A stretch of 39,657 nt of DNA from Acidobacteriota bacterium (GCA_028749115.1 JAQURD010000013.1:1-39657), one strand, 5' to 3'; positions 1 to 8,661 are shown, counted from the stretch's first letter. The notes: a model not told the origin generated them from the sequence alone. A program made the numbers and translations.

Positions 1-77
1 GCATCAGGATTTTCAATTTCCCCGACATTCTTCGGGTTTTTAAAATGTTCCATAACTTTATCAGTATAGTCCCACAT
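1..77 (-). CDS. IscU/NifU-type Fe-S cluster scaffold protein, N-terminal fragment (runs off window)
   Basis: The minus strand starts with ATG at 77 and stays open to the window edge, giving 25 complete codons. The peptide begins MWDYTDKVMEHFKNPKNVGE, which matches the well-known N-terminus of IscU/NifU scaffold proteins (Y-[ST]-x-K-V-x-[ED]-H-[FY]-x-N-P-x-N-x-G). These proteins assemble Fe-S clusters on three conserved Cys in the cytoplasm; those Cys lie outside the window and cannot be checked. A clear Shine-Dalgarno AGGAG (82-86, minus strand) sits 4 bases before the start. A strong promoter and an overlapping palindrome lie just upstream. Whether it is a short IscU or a longer NifU-type protein cannot be told from this piece. 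Confidence 0.85.
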   Translation of the reverse strand, partial: MWDYTDKVMEHFKNPKNVGEIENPD

Positions 78-114
78 TTTTCTCCTGTTTATTTATCAGC
101 CATGTTCATTATTC

Positions 115-143
115 AGTATAGAGTCAGCCGGAAAGACTGTCAA
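115..143 (-). promoter_or_regulatory. Sigma70-type promoter of the iscU/nifU-like gene
   Basis: On the minus strand a perfect -35 TTGACA (138-143) is followed by a 17-base spacer and a -10 TATACT (115-120, 5 of 6 consensus). Transcription would start near 108, leaving a leader of about 30 bases before the start at 77. The -35 lies inside a 17-base palindrome, which suggests control by a repressor. Confidence 0.7.
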
Positions 144-152
144 TTTGACAGT
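136..152. promoter_or_regulatory. Palindrome overlapping the iscU-like -35 box, candidate operator
   Basis: ACTGTCAA-T-TTGACAGT is a perfect 8+8 inverted repeat with one central base. It covers the whole -35 box of the minus-strand promoter, so a bound dimer would block RNA polymerase. The cognate regulator is not in the window. Rrf2-family (IscR-like) regulators commonly control Fe-S genes, but the site does not match an IscR box that I recognise. Confidence 0.5.
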
Positions 153-185
153 TGCCGGCCAGCCATTTTCATGTTGATATCTAAG

Positions 186-237
186 AAAAATTGAATTTCC
201 CGTCCGGGAAGAAGGGGCAGGATTGATTTTTCAATTT
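186..237 (-). terminator. Possible terminator after the SYLF gene
   Basis: Downstream of the SYLF stop on the minus strand, TTCCC-GGAC-GGGAA forms a short hairpin (197-210), followed within a few bases by a TTTTT stretch. It is flanked by a longer complementary pair, AAATTGAA (188-195) and TTCAATTT (230-237). The GC stem is short, so the call is tentative. Confidence 0.35.
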
Positions 238-291
238 GCCTCGTCCACCTTACCTGGAATTTGCGAGCCAGAGAAAAAACGCAGGACTTTT

Positions 292-1005
292 TTATTTAGC
301 TTTACCCAGGTTGTCCAGAGTGGCCTGAAGCTTATTGACGATAAGAGGAGTTTTAAGATTTTCATACAGAATTTTCTGGCCAGGTAGCTCGCTCCCGTAA
401 AAAGCCTTATTGGCCTTTTTATCGACTTTAAGCGTACCGCCTTTAAGGGCCAACCCGGCAAAAAGCCCTTTGCTTTTAGAATAGGAGTAAATTTCAGCTT
501 TCATCTCCAGATCGGTGCTGGCCTCAGCACTTCGCCCGACTGGGCCGGCCGACACGCTCAGGTCAGCCCCCAGAGTAATCTTATTACTGGCCATGTTTTC
601 CACTCCCCGGCGGTTTTTAAAAACCAGGACGAGATCAGCTTTTTGAACTCCGAGCTGGAAGCCAAAACTTCCGCCAGCCAGCTTGATAAATAGAGGATTG
701 CTCCATTCGCCATTCTCCTTTTTAACCACGGCAATCCCGCTGCCATACTGTCCACCCAGTGCCCAGGCCGCTTTAACTACCCCCGGCAGGATAGCCAGAC
801 CCTGGGCCTTGTTTAATAGACTGAGAGGTATACCCTCATCTTTAAGAGCGGTTAGATCTTTAATTACATCTATTGAGCTTTGAATTTTATCTTCTCCGGG
901 TTTAGAGCTGGCCGGGTCATCTGCCAGAACGCCACTGGCAGCCATGAGGGTTAATAACATTAAAAAAAACGTAAGACAAATGAGGCGGCGCATTTTCTTT
1001 TCCAT
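292..1005 (-). CDS. SYLF (Ysc84-like) lipid-binding domain protein, exported
   Basis: A 237-residue protein. Residues 1-28 form a signal peptide (MEKKMRRLI, a hydrophobic stretch, then ASGVLA). The rest is a SYLF/Ysc84 domain: a segment on nuclear-family 'killing of idle' type helices is absent, and the recognisable core is LLNKAQGLAILPGVVKAAW, then GGSFGFQLGVQKADLVLVF and the acidic/Gly-rich C-terminal part ending with GLFAGLALKGG. Eukaryotic members bind phosphoinositides and actin; bacterial members are exported proteins of unclear role, probably membrane-associated. The start at 1005 is chosen over an in-frame ATG 16 codons upstream because it is preceded by GGAAAGGG and leads directly into the signal peptide. 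The gene lies 137 bases downstream of another exported protein on the same strand; co-transcription is possible but not shown. Confidence 0.85.
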   Translation of the reverse strand: MEKKMRRLICLTFFLMLLTLMAASGVLADDPASSKPGEDKIQSSIDVIKDLTALKDEGIPLSLLNKAQGLAILPGVVKAAWALGGQYGSGIAVVKKENGEWSNPLFIKLAGGSFGFQLGVQKADLVLVFKNRRGVENMASNKITLGADLSVSAGPVGRSAEASTDLEMKAEIYSYSKSKGLFAGLALKGGTLKVDKKANKAFYGSELPGQKILYENLKTPLIVNKLQATLDNLGKAK

Positions 1006-1142
1006 GTTTCCCTTTCCACTGAGTATTCTATGATTATAAAAATAAAGTAGCAAGGTTTAAAAACCCAGGGCCTTAGCTTGCTCTGGCTGGCTACGGCCAG
1101 AGAGCCGTGACGGTGAATCCATCGAACTCGGCCTTAACCTGG

Positions 1143-2414
1143 CTAATCCTCTTTCTTCTCAGCGGGTAGCAGCTTCTCAGCTAAAATCAAGTTGTCCAGA
1201 TGGCTTTGCCAGTGATAACCAAAGTGGAAAGGCAAAGGCTTTATCGCTTTTTTATCCTGATAAGCCGCTTTCAGCCCGTCTTGCTCCACGTTCTTGAAAT
1301 CTTTGACTGGCGGTCCATACTGGCCAAAAAGCTTGACCTCCCAGCCACCGGTCTGAAAATATTTAAAAGGAAGGCCTGTATCGTCTTGAAGAATATGCTG
1401 GCTTTTTTCCAGCAGCATCTGTCGTAGATGGCTGAAATTTTTAAAGTGCAGCAGGTAAGAGGCAGATTTAATCAGACAGGACCAGTGATCAAAGCGATTT
1501 AAATAAAAATAAAATTTGGCCCCAGGCCCAAAGCGTTCATCAGATAGATCACAGGAGATATAATAAATGGTCTGGCTTTTGCCTGAACTATTTTCAAGGC
1601 AGGTCAACTTGAAGCCTAACGGCCTTTTTATTCTTTGTCCGGGGACAGTATATTCAGACTCAACTGGCTGACCCTGTTCATCAAATTCGACTCTTTTGAT
1701 TTCAGAAATTGTATGATTTGTCCTTTCCAGAAACAGGCAAAGAAGTGGCAGGACGCCATTGATCTTGCCCGGATTAAGCTCTTCATTCATTTCCATGGTG
1801 ATAAAATAACCTTTCTTAAAAAAACCAGATAGAACGCTTTGCAGGCCAGAAAGATAGGAATCCAGAGTTTTCTTTTTGAAGTCTTCAGGACGCGCCAGAT
1901 AACCGCCTGGCTCAAGGCCAACCAGCAGATAACTGCTGGCTTCCGGGAAAAAGGCCAGAGCAGTGATGAGATCTGGCCCGCCAAAGGGATAAAAAAGAAA
2001 ATCAGTTTTTTCTCTCGCTCCAGCCAGCTCTGATTTTGACCAGGCTTCTACCGAGTCCAGCAGCCTGGTTTTGAACTTTTTCCAGGCAGAATCAAGAAAA
2101 GCTTGATATTTGACCCAGGCCGGATCTTCTTCTATTGACTTAAGAACCGGGTTGCCTGTAGGTAGACCGCTGACCAGCCGGGCCAGTTCATCAGTGGAAA
2201 CTTCAGAGGCAGTAGTTAACTCCTGAGGACGAGCCACCTCAGTCAACAAAAGCCCGGGAGTCTGAAAGTTGCTCCGGCCGTCTGCTGCCACCAAAGACAG
2301 GTGGACGGTCGTCATCAGAAGACAGGATAGAAGGCACAAAAAAGTTTTTCTCATCATTCTGCTCATGATAACATTCTTATCCATTTGGTGATCATTGGGG
2401 TGATTAGAAATCAT
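1143..2414 (-). CDS. Unrecognised exported protein, about 420 residues
   Basis: The frame encodes 423 residues with a hydrophobic signal-like stretch at about 21-44 (MRKTFLCLLSCLLMTT and following, ending near VAADG). The mature part is mixed alpha/beta with no motif I can tie to a function. It contains FLFYPFGGPDLITALAFFP followed by a LVGLEPGG turn; I have a sense that this YPFGGPD...FFP...GLEP pattern recurs in uncharacterised exported bacterial proteins, but cannot confirm it here. Five in-frame ATG codons lie within the first 21 codons and none has a good Shine-Dalgarno, so the true start may be 2366 or 2357 rather than 2414. It is transcribed divergently from the GH18 gene. No function is proposed. 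Confidence 0.75.
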   Translation of the reverse strand: MISNHPNDHQMDKNVIMSRMMRKTFLCLLSCLLMTTVHLSLVAADGRSNFQTPGLLLTEVARPQELTTASEVSTDELARLVSGLPTGNPVLKSIEEDPAWVKYQAFLDSAWKKFKTRLLDSVEAWSKSELAGAREKTDFLFYPFGGPDLITALAFFPEASSYLLVGLEPGGYLARPEDFKKKTLDSYLSGLQSVLSGFFKKGYFITMEMNEELNPGKINGVLPLLCLFLERTNHTISEIKRVEFDEQGQPVESEYTVPGQRIKRPLGFKLTCLENSSGKSQTIYYISCDLSDERFGPGAKFYFYLNRFDHWSCLIKSASYLLHFKNFSHLRQMLLEKSQHILQDDTGLPFKYFQTGGWEVKLFGQYGPPVKDFKNVEQDGLKAAYQDKKAIKPLPFHFGYHWQSHLDNLILAEKLLPAEKKED

Positions 2415-2652
2415 ATGATGAGAAAAAGAATATCAAAAAAAGGCATGTTTAATCAATATCAACACTGGCTGCTCGGGCCCGGCCTGACCGGCTTTCAGGA
2501 TTAAAGGCTAAAAATATTTTCTTGACCCCTGGATAACTTAATTATAAATATAAAAATGAAATAAAAAGTTGATTTCAGGCAGCTAATAAATTCTGGCCGA
2601 AATTGACTTCTGCTGATTAATATATTCTAAAAAAGGAGCAAGGATTGTTATT

Positions 2653-3831
2653 ATGAGATTAGTTTTAAACATTAAGAAGCAAAAGATATCCAAAATAAAA
2701 AAGTATTTTTATTTATTTACAGTGCTGGCCTTAATTTCTCTGGCTGGGAGTGAACTGGCCGGACAAAAGGCCCGGCCAAATGCCAGGCAGGAAAAGGCGG
2801 CGGCAATTAAACCAGACAGCATGGAGAAAATCATTATTGGCTATTATCTAGGCGATAAAAGATCAGTTGTTGATTACCGTCAGATTGAATTTAGTTATCT
2901 GACCCATATTGCTGAGGCTTTTACCTGGCCTGATGATGCCGGGAATTTAATAGTTGATCCTGATTTCATTTATCCGGAACTGCTGACAGCAGCCCATGAG
3001 AAGGGTGTTAAAGTCATCATGAGCATTGGCGGCTGGGGAAATTGCGCTGGTTTTCCTCCCATGGCGGCCTCATCTGAAAAGCGTTCACGTTTTATTTCTC
3101 AGGTCTTAAATTTTTGCCTCAGGCACGGCTATGACGGCGTAGATCTCGATTGGGAATTTGTGTCCAGCAAAGAAGAAAGAAAAAATTTTTCAGCTCTGGT
3201 TAAAGAGTTGAATGCTGTTCTTAAAGCACAGGAGCCGCCTCTTCTTCTGACCATGGCTGCCCCGGCCGGGCCTTACTGGGGCCGCTGGATCAATTATGAA
3301 GAGCTTCATTCCTATTTTGACTATATCAGCTTTATGACTTATGACTATCATGGCCCCTGGACTGATCATGCCGGTCACAATTCACCGCTTTATACCTGCC
3401 TGAATGATCCCTGCGGGTCGGTTGATGATACTCTTAGCTATGCTCTCATCAGGGAAATTCCCCTTAAGAAGCTTCTTCTGGGAATTCCTTTTTATGGACG
3501 AGCCTTTGAGACGGCTGGCCTCTATAAACCAGCCAGCAACAGCCAGTATTATAATTATTCAGATATACTAAAGCTTATGGCTTCTGGCTGGAGTTACAAC
3601 TGGGATGAGTGCGCGCAGGTTCCTTATTTGATCGACCCGGCTAAAAAAACTCTGCTGTCTTTTGATAATCAAAAGTCAATTTTTGAAAAAGCCAGCTATT
3701 TGCTGGACAAAGGTGCGGCCGGCTTTATTATCTGGGAGGTTACGGCTGACCGGGTCAATGACCGGTCAGAATTGCTGCCCGCTGTCTATCAGGCCATGAA
3801 CGTTCGGGATGACAATGGACAGGGGAATTGA
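2653..3831 (+). CDS. Glycoside hydrolase family 18 (chitinase-like), exported
   Basis: A 392-residue protein with a signal or anchor segment at about 17-37. The GH18 barrel starts near residue 58 (KIIIGYYLG). It contains the strand motif SIGGW (124-128) and the catalytic signature DGVDLDWE (161-168), with E168 as the predicted proton donor and the preceding Asp residues in place. SFMTYDYHGPW (226-236) and a C-terminal IIWE Trp are further family hallmarks. Such enzymes hydrolyse beta-1,4-GlcNAc linkages in chitin, or peptidoglycan-type glycans, by substrate-assisted catalysis. AGGA (2641-2644), 8 bases before the ATG, sets the start. It precedes a ChbG-type deacetylase relic and nagA, which fits chito-oligosaccharide use. 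Exact substrate (chitin versus other GlcNAc glycans) is not decided by sequence. Confidence 0.9.
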   Translation: MRLVLNIKKQKISKIKKYFYLFTVLALISLAGSELAGQKARPNARQEKAAAIKPDSMEKIIIGYYLGDKRSVVDYRQIEFSYLTHIAEAFTWPDDAGNLIVDPDFIYPELLTAAHEKGVKVIMSIGGWGNCAGFPPMAASSEKRSRFISQVLNFCLRHGYDGVDLDWEFVSSKEERKNFSALVKELNAVLKAQEPPLLLTMAAPAGPYWGRWINYEELHSYFDYISFMTYDYHGPWTDHAGHNSPLYTCLNDPCGSVDDTLSYALIREIPLKKLLLGIPFYGRAFETAGLYKPASNSQYYNYSDILKLMASGWSYNWDECAQVPYLIDPAKKTLLSFDNQKSIFEKASYLLDKGAAGFIIWEVTADRVNDRSELLPAVYQAMNVRDDNGQGN

Positions 3832-3915
3832 GTTCCTCTTTGAGTGGTAGCTGGTTTGAAACTTAGAACCTGGCAGCAGAGGTGGAGGGAGATCACCAGG
3901 GAAAAAGTCCTCAAG

Positions 3916-4345
3916 CCGCTCAGCCTTTCTAGTGATTGGCACTGAGGTGGATAAAATTGAAAAGGAGCTCAGAGCCCAAATTGGCCGGGCCTTGGCCTGC
4001 GGCCTTAAACCTGATTATCCAGATACCCACCTGGACAGCCTGGAAGCCAAAGAAGAATATCTGGTAATTGTCAGGAAATTGACTAAGGGATATAACTTGC
4101 CTGTCTCTGGCTGGTGCGGTGAAGACCGAGAATGTTTTGATATTTATAATGTTGCACTGGAAGAGGAGGAAAAAGTTTTGGTAGAAAAGTTAAGAAGCAC
4201 CAGACCAGGCTCTTATCTTCTGGTTGTTCATCCGGGGCTTGATACGCCAGAAGAGAGAGCTCTTATTAATCAAAATCCAGATGGCCTCAAAAATGTTTAC
4301 TGCTATGGCTCGGCTGATGTCCAGGCCATCACCGCCCAAAGGTAA
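3916..4345 (+). pseudogene. Remnant of a ChbG/HpnK (YdjC-like) carbohydrate deacetylase
   Basis: An open frame from GTG 3932 to 4345 (137 codons) resembles only the C-terminal half of ChbG/HpnK-type deacetylases. KELRAQIGRAL matches the helix before the metal site, DTHLDS matches the usual THLDSH, and LLVVHPGLDTPEERAL matches the late HPG segment. The N-terminal metal-binding (N/T)DD is missing. The usual second His group after HLDS is replaced by LEAKEEY, so catalysis is unlikely. Immediately upstream, in a different frame (3916-3942), the DNA reads KPLSLSSDWH then a stop, which resembles the family's HLxLxSxW motif; this suggests internal deletion plus frameshift. Intact members (about 250-300 residues) deacetylate chito-oligosaccharides, which fits the GH18 and nagA neighbours. 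If the frame is still translated it would be a short non-catalytic protein. Confidence 0.55.
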
Positions 4346-4544
4346 AAAAGATTATCATCCAGAGAAAAATTAAATTGGTCAGCTACCAGCAGCTAAAAGC
4401 GGAGGGAAGAGCAGCTATTAATTGATAACTGGCTGACAAAATTCAGACCATAGGCCTGACCTCTAAAGCCTACAGGTTCAAGTCGCTTCAATAAAAGTGG
4501 TAAAATGAAAAAATAAGTTAAAGATTAAGGAACTAGATGAGATT

Positions 4545-5723
4545 ATGAACAAGAAGATGATTAAAGGCAATTTGATTTTGCCAGGCAGAGTGGAGAAAGA
4601 TGGCCTTCTTATCATTGAAGGCGGCCAGATTGTTGAAATAATGGAAGCAGGCAAAGCTGGCCATCTGGCTGATTCTCAAGAAATTCTTGATTACAGCGGC
4701 TGCTGGGTTTCACCTGGCTTAATTGATATTCATCTCCACGGGGCCAGGGGCAAAGAAGCTATGGATGGGCAGGCAGAAAGTATCAGGGAAATGGCTAAGC
4801 ATCAGGCTGAGTGCGGGGTAACTGGTTTTTTCCCGACGACTCTCACTTCAAGTCAGGAAGCCCTTCTCCAGGCTATCTCGGTAGTCAGGAAAGCCAGCCA
4901 GGAAAATTTGCCGTCTGAAGTGCTGGGCATCCATCTGGAAGGTCCTTATATCAGCCATAAAAGGAAAGGAGCTCAGGATCCGAATTATGTGAGGGAAATT
5001 AATCCCAAAGAGATTCAAGAGTTAAAATCAGCGCTGGGAAACCTAAAAACGCTCATTACCCTGGCACCTGAAGCCGGGCAAAATCTAAGTTATATACCCG
5101 AACTGCTTAAAGCAGGCTGGACAGTTTCTCTTGGCCATACTGATGCCAGTTATGAAGAGGCTCTCGAGGCTTTTTCGGCTGGGGCAAATCATGCTACGCA
5201 TCTCTTCAATGCCTGGCGCGAATTTCATCACCGTGAGCCTGGAGGAATAGGGGCGGCCCTGGATGAAAGTCAGGTCTTTGTAGAGTTAATTGCTGATGGG
5301 ATACATGTTCATCCTTCTTTTATAAGGCTGGCCATTTTCCGCAAAGGGGTTGACCGGGTTTGCTTGATCACTGATTCGCTCAAGGAAGTTGGCCTGCCTG
5401 ATGGCACTTATGCCTGGGGTGGATTGGAAGTGGTGCTTAAAGGCCAGGAAATAAGACTCAAGGATAACGGCGTTCTGGCTGGTTCTGCCCTTCATCTTAA
5501 TAATGGCGTTCGCCAGGTGCTTGACTGGACAGGACTGTCTGTGCCAGAGGTAGTTAAAATGGCCACTTTAACGCCGGCCAAAAGTGTTGGGCTGGAGAAA
5601 ATCGTGGGGAGCCTGGAACCGGGGAAGAGAGCTAATGTGGCTATTTTCGGCAGGAATTTTAAGACAGTGGCGGCTTTTGTTATGGGAGAAAAAGTTTATT
5701 CGGGAGAAGGCGACCAACTATAA
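4545..5723 (+). CDS. nagA: N-acetylglucosamine-6-phosphate deacetylase
   Basis: A 392-residue amidohydrolase of normal NagA length, predicted to convert GlcNAc-6-P to GlcN-6-P and acetate in the cytoplasm. Visible family residues are the IDIHLHG barrel motif (His63, His65), HLEGP with the metal ligand Glu132, GHTDAS (His198), ATHLFNA (His219), the substrate-binding HHREPGG, DGIHVHP (His254) and the catalytic Asp277 in LITDS. The N-terminal half also has the small beta-sandwich segment typical of the superfamily. AAGGA (4527-4531) is a distant ribosome-binding site. It follows the GH18 gene and the deacetylase remnant by 200 bases. No nagB, nagE or other PTS gene is in the window, so the route of sugar phosphorylation is not shown. 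Confidence 0.93.
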   Translation: MNKKMIKGNLILPGRVEKDGLLIIEGGQIVEIMEAGKAGHLADSQEILDYSGCWVSPGLIDIHLHGARGKEAMDGQAESIREMAKHQAECGVTGFFPTTLTSSQEALLQAISVVRKASQENLPSEVLGIHLEGPYISHKRKGAQDPNYVREINPKEIQELKSALGNLKTLITLAPEAGQNLSYIPELLKAGWTVSLGHTDASYEEALEAFSAGANHATHLFNAWREFHHREPGGIGAALDESQVFVELIADGIHVHPSFIRLAIFRKGVDRVCLITDSLKEVGLPDGTYAWGGLEVVLKGQEIRLKDNGVLAGSALHLNNGVRQVLDWTGLSVPEVVKMATLTPAKSVGLEKIVGSLEPGKRANVAIFGRNFKTVAAFVMGEKVYSGEGDQL

Positions 5724-6255
5724 CCGGGCTAATAAATATGAATAGCTTAAATACGAGGGAGGGGGTAAATAAAAGTGGTAAATAAGATGAAAATGAAAAT
5801 TCTACCAAATTTTGGCTGGCTCTTATCTACTGGACTGGTTTTTTTATGGCTGTTCGGTATCACCTGGCTGAGGACCACCAAGAGGAGTCAACGGGAGTCT
5901 ATTCAGTCATCAAAAGCAGCTCAAAAGCCCTGGCTGAGTTTTAAATTTCAGCCCGCTGGCTCTGACTTCGCCGGCTTTCCTGCTTGTTCCTTTACTCACC
6001 TTTTCGGTTTTAAAATGAAATCCTTTGGTCACACGGCAGCTGCCGGAAGCATAGATAATAATACCGGGGGGCAGTGCCTTTCCGGCGGGTAGCCTGGGCA
6101 GTCTGTCACGCTCTTCTTAATTCTGAATCAATTATTAATTGAAATAGATTAAGAGAAACCAGGGTAGATAAAATTCGAAGTGATAAAACTGGTTCAGTAG
6201 CTGAAGGCGGTTAGTTTAGTTTATAATTTAGAGGTTCATGATGGATGATTAATCG
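5724..6255 (+). other. Gene-poor gap between nagA and the sulfatase-like gene
   Basis: About 530 bases with no convincing gene. It holds one weak small frame (listed separately) and, near its end, a TATAAT (6222-6227) that could serve as the -10 for the sulfatase-like gene; no good -35 precedes it. No hairpin, repeat or RNA gene is evident. Confidence 0.5.
5775..6092 (+). CDS. Doubtful small open frame with one hydrophobic segment
   Basis: A 105-codon frame starts with GTG (alternative ATG at 5787), preceded by a purine-rich GAGGGAGGGGG. The first 30 residues contain a hydrophobic stretch (GWLLSTGLVFLWLFGITWL) that could be one membrane helix. The rest is low in recognisable structure and ends in a Gly-rich tail that looks non-coding. 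I recognise no family. It may be spurious or the start of a decayed membrane protein. Confidence 0.22.
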   Translation: MVNKMKMKILPNFGWLLSTGLVFLWLFGITWLRTTKRSQRESIQSSKAAQKPWLSFKFQPAGSDFAGFPACSFTHLFGFKMKSFGHTAAAGSIDNNTGGQCLSGG

Positions 6256-8661
6256 ATGAGCAAGAAAAAAAAGCATGAAGACCGTGGATCAGCCCAGGCT
6301 GGTAGAGTTGCAACCACCAGGTCAAAAAGGTTTATTTTTTTATTGCTCGTGATAGCGATTTTAGCCCTGATTAGCCTTGTTTTTTATAAATTTATCTTTC
6401 ACCGTTTTTCGCTCCAGGATTTCTGGCAAAAGGAAGGCATTCGTCAGCCGAATGTTATCTTAGTTACTATGGATACCACCCGGGCAGATCACCTGCCTCT
6501 CTATGGCTATGGGGCAGTTGAAACACCAAACCTTAACGAGCTTGGCTCAAAAGGAGTTGTTTTTGAGCAATGTGCGACGGCTTCGCCTCTAACTCTGCCC
6601 GCTCACTGTTCCATTCTAACCGGTTTCTATCCGCCGTATCATGGAGTCCGGGTAAATGGTAATAACGCCTTAAGGGATGACCTGACCACTCTGGCTGAAG
6701 TCTTTTCCTTGGCTGGTTATCAGACAGCGGCTTTTATTGCGGCCTTTGTTCTCGATGGCCGCTGGGGGCTGAAGCAGGGTTTTGATTATTATGACGACCA
6801 GTTTGATCTAAAAAAATATAAGCAGCTTGATCTCGGCCAGGTTCAGCGCCCTGGTGACGAAGTGGTCAATTCCGCCCTCGACTGGCTTGGTAAGAATAGT
6901 GGGGCGCCTTTTTTTGCCTGGGTCCATCTTTATGATCCTCACCTCCCTTACCAGCCGTCTGAGCCCTACTTTTCCAGGTATAATTACTCTCCGCCCTTCA
7001 GTCTTTATGATGGTGAAATTGCCTCCATGGATGAACAAATTGGCCGCCTCTATAAGTGGCTGAAAGGTAATGGCCTGGAAAACAAAACCATCATTGTCCT
7101 GGTCGGTGACCATGGCGAAGGGCTGGGAGAGCATGGCGAGTTAGCCCATGGCTACTTTATTTACGATTATGCTGTTCATGTGCCGCTCATCATTTCTACA
7201 CCTGATAAAAAACTTCAGAACAGGCGGGTCCAGCTTGAGGTCAGCACCGTTGATATTTTCCCTACACTTCTAGAAATGACCGGACTGAAAGCCAGGAGCG
7301 GGCAGGGGCGCTCTCTGCTGCCGGTGATGTCTGGCCGGAAAGAAAAAGAAATTCCCGCTTATTGTGAATCAATGAGCCCCAGCCTGCATTACGGCTGGAG
7401 TCCTCTTCTTGGTTTAAGAACCAGCCATTTTAAGTTTATTGATGCGCCGCGGCCGGAACTTTATGATCTGAAAAATGATCCCGGCGAGCAACATGAAGTG
7501 CAGAATAAATTTCCCGGGGCAGGTCTCAATCTAAAAAGAGAGCTTGATTCTCTCCTCGAAAAGATCGGTCAGGGGGCGCCTGAAGCCCAGGCGGCCAATC
7601 TTGATGCTGAAACTGTCCAGCGGCTGGCAGCTCTCGGTTATATTGGTTCTTCGGTCAAGCTAGACACCAGGCCGGCTAAAGAGCTGGCTGATCCCAAAGA
7701 CAAGCTCGAGGTTTATGAATTAATTCAGCAGGCTGGCGATTTTATCAACCACGATCAATACCAGGAAGCGGCGGCCTTTTTAGAGCAAGCTCTGAGCCTT
7801 GAGCCGGTCATACCACAGGCCAGGCTACTGCTTTCCACTTGCTATGTTGAACTCGGCCGGCGAGAAGAAGCTAAAAAACTTCTTGATAATTTGCTTAAAG
7901 AAGATCCGGATTCCATTCAAGCCCTGATTGGACTGGCCAATCTGCTGCTCGAGGAAGGACAGGATGAGGCCGTTATTTCTTTGAGCAAAAAAGCCCTGTC
8001 ACTCGATGAAAGAAATATTCAAGCCTGTACACTTATTGGCGAGGTTTATTTAAAAAGGCAGGAACCGGTTCAGGCTTTGCCCTATCTTGAAAAAGCTCTC
8101 GTTATCCAGCCGAAAATTACCAGAAATGAATTTAATCTAGCTTTGTGTTTAGCCGGTCTTAAACAATATAGCCGGGCGGAAGAGCTGCTGACAAAAGTTC
8201 TCTCTGACTATCCCCGGTTTCCACTGGCCAACTACCACTTAGGAGTGCTTTATGAGGAGGAAGGCAGGCTGGTTGAAGCCAGCCAGGCTTACCAGCGGGA
8301 AGTAGAATATTACCCAAATCATTACCGGGCGAGATTTAATCTCGGCAAGATTAAGCTGACTCAAGGGGATTTTAATGGTTATATGGAAGAGATGAAAAAG
8401 GTCATAGAGTTGGCTCCGCAGGAAGCTGAAGGCTATCTCTTTTATGCCCGTGGTAAGCTCCTCCAGCAAGATGACCTGGCTGTTATTCTGTCGCTGATTA
8501 ATAACGGCCTGAGGCTGGCTAAAACTGCTGAGTTAAAAGCCCTGGGGTATTTTCTTCTAGCTGATGTTTATAACCGGCTTGGTCAGGCCCAGAAAGTTGA
8601 AGAAGCCCTGGCCAGAGCTGGCGAATATAAAAACCAAACAGAGAGTCAAAAAAATGAATAA
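6256..8661 (+). CDS. Membrane-anchored sulfatase-like (alkaline phosphatase superfamily) protein with TPR tail
   Basis: An 801-residue fusion. Residues 25-48 form one N-terminal membrane helix, so the rest should face the periplasm. Residues 64 to about 420 are a sulfatase/alkaline phosphatase-superfamily domain: NVILVTMDTTRADH (metal Asp73), HLYDPHLPY (from His224) and VGDHGEGLGEHGE (Asp285-His286). At the nucleophile position, where true sulfatases have C/S-x-P-x-R, this protein reads T113-L-P-A-H117, so no formylglycine can form. Thr is the nucleophile in several phosphohydrolase and phosphotransferase relatives, so sulfatase activity should not be assumed. Residues from about 480 carry roughly eight TPR repeats, likely for protein contacts. 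It overlaps the next TPR gene by 8 bases (translational coupling). The ribosome-binding site is weak. Confidence 0.85.
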   Translation: MSKKKKHEDRGSAQAGRVATTRSKRFIFLLLVIAILALISLVFYKFIFHRFSLQDFWQKEGIRQPNVILVTMDTTRADHLPLYGYGAVETPNLNELGSKGVVFEQCATASPLTLPAHCSILTGFYPPYHGVRVNGNNALRDDLTTLAEVFSLAGYQTAAFIAAFVLDGRWGLKQGFDYYDDQFDLKKYKQLDLGQVQRPGDEVVNSALDWLGKNSGAPFFAWVHLYDPHLPYQPSEPYFSRYNYSPPFSLYDGEIASMDEQIGRLYKWLKGNGLENKTIIVLVGDHGEGLGEHGELAHGYFIYDYAVHVPLIISTPDKKLQNRRVQLEVSTVDIFPTLLEMTGLKARSGQGRSLLPVMSGRKEKEIPAYCESMSPSLHYGWSPLLGLRTSHFKFIDAPRPELYDLKNDPGEQHEVQNKFPGAGLNLKRELDSLLEKIGQGAPEAQAANLDAETVQRLAALGYIGSSVKLDTRPAKELADPKDKLEVYELIQQAGDFINHDQYQEAAAFLEQALSLEPVIPQARLLLSTCYVELGRREEAKKLLDNLLKEDPDSIQALIGLANLLLEEGQDEAVISLSKKALSLDERNIQACTLIGEVYLKRQEPVQALPYLEKALVIQPKITRNEFNLALCLAGLKQYSRAEELLTKVLSDYPRFPLANYHLGVLYEEEGRLVEASQAYQREVEYYPNHYRARFNLGKIKLTQGDFNGYMEEMKKVIELAPQEAEGYLFYARGKLLQQDDLAVILSLINNGLRLAKTAELKALGYFLLADVYNRLGQAQKVEEALARAGEYKNQTESQKNE

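Noticed and set aside
1081-1102. Inverted repeat CTCTGGC/GCCAGAG between the two minus-strand exported-protein genes
   Set aside because: It lacks a T-run at the proper distance on either strand, so it is not supported as a terminator.
4440-4490. tRNA-like T-loop sequence GGTTCAAGTC
   Set aside because: The flanking bases do not form a T stem and no acceptor or anticodon stem can be drawn.
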